64,000 nucleotides of DNA from Pachypanchax playfairii (taxonomy: Eukaryota; Chordata; Actinopteri; Cyprinodontiformes; Aplocheilidae), in the NCBI GenBank assembly GCA_006937955.1, contig SSNP01000145.1:385356-449355 (forward strand). The letters are read 5' to 3'. This document shows, piece by piece, positions 60,008 through 64,000 of the stretch. A program made the position numbers and the translations under genes. How positions within the stretch are numbered: position 1 is the stretch's first letter; each line of letters opens with the position of its first letter. The notes beneath the pieces were generated by a model. The model was not told the origin of the DNA and ran no database searches. It saw only the letters and a list, made by a program, of their open reading frames with translations.

Positions 60008-61147
60008 ATGAAGTGTTGCTGTGATCCTATTAGGAAACTTCCTCAGCAACCCTTTAATCCTCCTGACAGGTGTCCCTCTGAAAGCTGTCAATCATCCCTC
60101 TGAATAGGCTCACACTGATGATGTCATTCCAGTTTCTTCTCACTCTGAGCTTCTGATTTTGTATTATTGAGTGTCTGGGATCATTTTTTTTTACTTTAAT
60201 CCAGGGTTTGAGAGATCAGACGAACGCTGAGAAGAATGCATTTGCATCCTATTGTTTGTTTTTTTCTTTATTTATTTTCTCCAAATTGCATTAGACGAGG
60301 ACTCTCAGATTCATCTTTCCTCATTTTTGTCACTCTTGTTCCCCGAAGTTGTCTGCTGATTTCCGTAATTCTGAAATGATTATCACCCTTTTTCAAGCAA
60401 ACGGAACCGAGGGTTGTTTGCGCATTAAAACTGAGCTGTGTCAAAGTCTGTGTTCGAGGAAGCCTAAACAGGATGTCAGGGTGATTAACAGAGAGAAGCT
60501 GCATGCTTTATTGTTCTCATGCATACGCAATGAAGACGAACTGGCCAAGAATGCCTGTGTAGAGACAATTAGCGCTGCGAGTTATATGCTGGAACACAAT
60601 GTGGTAATCTATAGAAAACATTCTCTCTAAACTGAATTCTGAGTATCCAATAAAACCAACACGAGGAGTAAATCCACAGTTTCTCTAGTGAATCACCATC
60701 TTTACTTGAATGAGGTTTACAGGAGTGGATGATATAAAGCCCAGATTTAAAAAAAAAGATGAATAGATATATAAAACTCTGGTGTGAATGTGTTTGAGTA
60801 ACACAAATAAAGAATAATGGCTGACATTAGGTGAAGACTATTCACATCATTATAGAGTTTTAAGAAGAGTGATTTTTGTACCGTATAGGCTGGATCATTT
60901 TAATCTCACGTTACATAAGACGTTTTCAGACAGACGTTTGGGAATATTTGCGGCCAATCCGATTGGGTCAGACACGCCCCTTTTTTTTCAGAGCATTGCC
61001 TTTTGGCTAATTTCAAACAGGAAGGAAATTCAGAGGTGGGGTGGGGAGCTGCAGCCAGGTGTACTTGGAACTACTCAAGGTGCTTGCCTCAGGTCTCACC
61101 TGCTCCTCGCTCAGTCATTGTTCCTACGTTCCTGACAAGACCTCCAG
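60008..61147. other. noncoding, nothing recognised
   Basis: AT-rich sequence with a few open frames under 95 codons and no recognised homology. Confidence 0.5.
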
Positions 61148-61392
61148 ATCTTCTCATTATTTACCTTTTATCTTCGTTCAGAGACTCATCCGATCTCACC
61201 GCCGTCCACTCCAGCGTCTCCACTCTGCTCGCTCACCGTCACCGGTGGAGACTCCACCTGGCTCCTGAAGTAAACTCACGCTGCATCATCGCGCCGGAGC
61301 AGCGTGAGTTTACTTCGGGATGACGAGCAGGATCAGTGGACGGTGGTGAGATCTGATCAGTCTCTGAACGAGGATCAAAGGCAAATGATCTG
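61148..61392. repeat. long imperfect inverted repeat (hairpin)
   Basis: GAAGTAAACTCACGCTGC at 61267-61284 is perfectly inverted at 61299-61316 around a 14-base loop. Further out, 61181-61210 pairs with 61335-61364, and 61148-61180 pairs loosely with 61364-61392. The left arm has 56 unpaired bases and the right arm 18 between the paired blocks. The stem would be an imperfect hairpin of about 240 bases. Confidence 0.85.
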
Positions 61393-63699
61393 ATTTCTGG
61401 TCGGAACGTTGAAACATGACATTGTTTTGGTTCGTGTTTTGGTCGGGGGGGTAAATCACATGTTCTTATACACTGTTGTTCACATGAGATACGTCATCAA
61501 TGTGTGTTTTCAGCGTTCCCCCACCGCCCCACACCCCTCCCGCCTTCCCGGGACATCTCCTGTCTGTCTGAATACAAACACTGCACCGCGTAAAGTCGGC
61601 TCTTATTACTAGGTCTTCAGTAGGATAAGTCCCGGACCAGATTATGCGAGCCGACACCGCAACGGCGCTTTCAGACAGGAAAGCACAACAGACTGAAAGG
61701 GGCTGTAATCACAGCCCACTGGCTTTTCTACATCACAAACCCAGTTTTAGCTGCTACTGATTCTCAACAGTTTGAATGCAGAAATACTCAGAAATTTTAA
61801 GCTTAATTTTCTAAATGTTAACAACACAAAAAACACGATTTTCATCGGAGGGGGTCTTTAAGGCTAAAAGCTCCACCTTTGTAACCAGATGTATGTTTAG
61901 ATGTTTCTTTCTTGCCTCTTCTGGATTTTGTTTAACAGAAATAAAGTACAAGGTAGAATTGTTTTTTATTTGTGTTTCAGTGAGTCACTTCTTTGAGTCA
62001 CTTTATGGCAAGATGCCCAAAAAATATTTTAAAAGTGCATTTCTTCTTTGATATGATGTAATGTTGTCCTAAACCAGACAAAATCCATTATGAAATGAGG
62101 AAACTGGTGACCTCATGCTGGCTAGTTTTTCCTCCAGTGAAAAACAAAACACTGTCCCAATATTTTATCATGACTGGAGTGAATTTCTATTAAATTTGTG
62201 AGAGCAATGGCTTCGGCATTTTAAAGACTTAATGACAATAGGATTTTTTTTTTTATCCCAAATCTTATTGCTGTCTCATTTCCTGTTCTCTTCCTCCCTT
62301 CAGAGTCATTGTATTTACTCACATAGTCCTAATGTTTCCAAAGCAGCATTAACATAGAAGTCACACTGGATGTGCTATTCAGATTTTCAGCAGAATGTTT
62401 TTTTACATAAACTTGATTAGTTTCTTTTAATTTCCTCCAAACACAGTTAAACATTTGTAGACTCGTTTTTTCAGACTGTCTTGCTCTTTTTCATTGTCTC
62501 CACTTCTTCTCTCACTTTGTCAATCACAGCGTGTGTGTTTGTGTGTTGGGTTTGTGCCAGGGGTAAGTCTTTAATTAGTACCAATGCTGCTTGCATTGTC
62601 TTGCCATTTGAGCCGTGCAGGTTTATGAGCCACCCTCCACCCCCCCCCCGAGTGCAACTCACAGCCCAACAACACACAGCTGAGATAAAACAGGGAGAAT
62701 TTGCAGAGGGAAATCAATATTCTTCTGTCACGGCTGTTCAACGCTCCCCATCTTTGTTTGGTGTGGAGCCCCAAAAGGCTGCCTGTGTGAGAACACCTCA
62801 AAGACACACTGAAAGTATAAAAAGAGAAGAGGGTATTACTGTTTCAGTGTTTTCTACCTTCATTTATTGTATTTTTTCACATTGATTTTCTACAGCCATT
62901 GTAGCCTCTCTGTTTTCTCCACTTCTCTTATTCTATTTCTTGCTTTTTTTGTCTCTCCTTTTCCCTTTAGTTTCTCCTCTGATTATCAGGTGGCTGCGTT
63001 CGAGCTTTTAACAGAATGTTCTCTTTTAGTATGGACACCTTCGCCTTCAGAAACAGGAGTTTGCAATTATCTGTCAAGAGCAGCACGGCAAAAGAACAAT
63101 TCCTACATTACATTTTATCCCTCAGCCGTGCTCTACAGTCAGGCTGCTCGAGCGCTATGGTTTAACCCTGTACACATCTTTTTAAATCTAATTATCACTT
63201 ATTTAATTAGAGGAAGACATTACAAGCAATTATGAAAACCACTATACTAGGATTATTATAAGACATCTGCTACTTCCTACACCATGAGCCAGTAGCAAGA
63301 AGGACTTCCACTCACACTAAAATCTAGTGCTATTAAAAAGATAATGGTTTCAGTAATCTGGACTATGAAAGTTACAGTTTTCAGTTAGAATCAGATTTAA
63401 AACCTGTACTTATAGTTGATCTTTAGGATGAGTGTGTTTGTGGTTAAAAGCAGAGTGAAACCATTTAACAGAGCTGACGTTTGTATCTAAATGATGTTTT
63501 TAAATTAAATGGAAAGTGCTTTGATATAGATATATAAAGTGATCAAGACACTACATCTTGTTGTCCATCCATAGTCATTTTCTTTGTGTTTCATATAGTT
63601 ACATGCGTTCAATATTATGGGTAAAACTCTCTCTCCACACTACAGACTGAGTCCTAAAATTTGAGCCTGGACAATGAGTTAGTGGCACACTTCACATCG
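61393..63699. other. noncoding, nothing recognised
   Basis: The stretch includes a C run near 62640 and T runs near 62246. Open frames up to 134 codons (62481-62885) are not recognised and are low in complexity. Confidence 0.5.
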
Positions 63700-63993
63700 C
63701 AATCAGATGAATCCGGATTTGAAAAATCTTTTTGATGGACACTGTGTCATGTGGATTCAAGAGAAGCGGGGCAATTCATCTTATCAGCAGACAGTTCAAA
63801 AGCATCTCTGATGGTATGGGGATGCATCAGCGCCTATTGGGTAGGAAGTTTACACATCTGGAATGCTGAAATGCACAGAGTGTTTTTAGAGCGACATCTC
63901 TTTCAGGGAAGGTTTTGCATATTTCAGCAAGAAAATGTTAAATCACATACGGAATATCTCAACAACATGGTTTCACATGCTGTTGCGGATTGA
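63700..63993 (+). pseudogene. Tc1/mariner-like transposase relic
   Basis: The plus strand reads SDESGFEKSF, a stop, then DSREAGQFILSADSSKASLM, VWGCISAYWVGSLHIWNAEM, and FQQENVKSHTEYLNNMV. Tc1 transposases carry FSDES(K/G)F, PxSxMVWGCxSxxGxGxLHxxxG and FQQDNxxxHT in this order. The first catalytic Asp (SDES) is present, the second (QQDN) is changed to Glu, and a stop interrupts the first part. No inverted-repeat end was seen before the window edge, so the element may continue to the right. Confidence 0.8.
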
Positions 63994-64000
63994 GGTATAG

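Larger units (their letters stand above)
26049..64000 (+). other. shisa9: shisa9 gene, 5' part only
   Basis: The gene starts at 26049 and is open at the right edge. Two exons are clear (26049-26563 and 27024-27058) and a third is a candidate (29518-29559). I looked for the tail segments typical of SHISA9 after exon 2 (an NIVVHVQHYENM-like stretch, a SYPNL region, a KYASLKAV region and a C-terminal PDZ ligand) and recognised none to 64000. Known SHISA9 genes have very long introns, so the tail exons probably lie further right and most of 29560-64000 is likely intron. Fish often have two copies, shisa9a and shisa9b; the sequence does not tell me which one this is. Confidence 0.85.

Overview
This window is vertebrate nuclear DNA, most likely from a ray-finned fish. 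It is AT-rich and intron-rich, with classic GT-AG splice sites. It is full of short inverted-repeat transposons and decayed LINEs of the kinds common in teleosts. Real coding sequence is under 2% of the window. Two genes can be supported, arranged head to head: cpped1 on the minus strand (24153 down to 12716 and continuing off the left end) and shisa9 on the plus strand (26049 rightward and continuing off the right end). From what I know of the human genome, CPPED1 and SHISA9 are divergent neighbours there too, so this looks like conserved synteny.

cpped1 encodes a cytosolic calcineurin-like metallophosphoesterase. Five coding exons join in a continuous frame of 239 codons and hold four of the usual metal-site motifs. 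The last exon, which should carry the GHYH motif and the C-terminus, was not found and probably lies left of base 1. shisa9 encodes a CKAMP44-type Shisa protein, an AMPA-receptor auxiliary subunit. Exon 1 gives the signal peptide, the cysteine-rich domain and the membrane segment. A 35-base exon 2 follows, and a 42-base symmetric micro-exon at 29518-29559 is a candidate exon 3. The long cytoplasmic tail exons were not recognised and are presumably to the right.

Layout: 1-12715 is the last cpped1 intron or flank, with three inverted-repeat elements, two LINE relics and one assembly gap. 12716-24153 holds the cpped1 exons and introns. 24154-26048 is the shared upstream region. 26049-29559 holds the shisa9 exons. 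29560-64000 is treated as shisa9 intron, with a 2.1 kb minisatellite at 43113-45214 built from two 18-19 bp monomers, at least eight MITE-type elements, several LINE relics and a broken Tc1-like transposase at the right edge.

The structural interest lies in the repeats. Three different families end in a TTAA-centred terminus. One family appears at four sites and keeps an antisense ORF of about 65-75 codons open in three copies. A Harbinger deletion derivative has intact ends and a TTA duplication. Another element has 20/21-matching ends and a CTA duplication. A long imperfect hairpin lies near 61270. All identifications come from reading the sequence and from remembered families; no database search was run.
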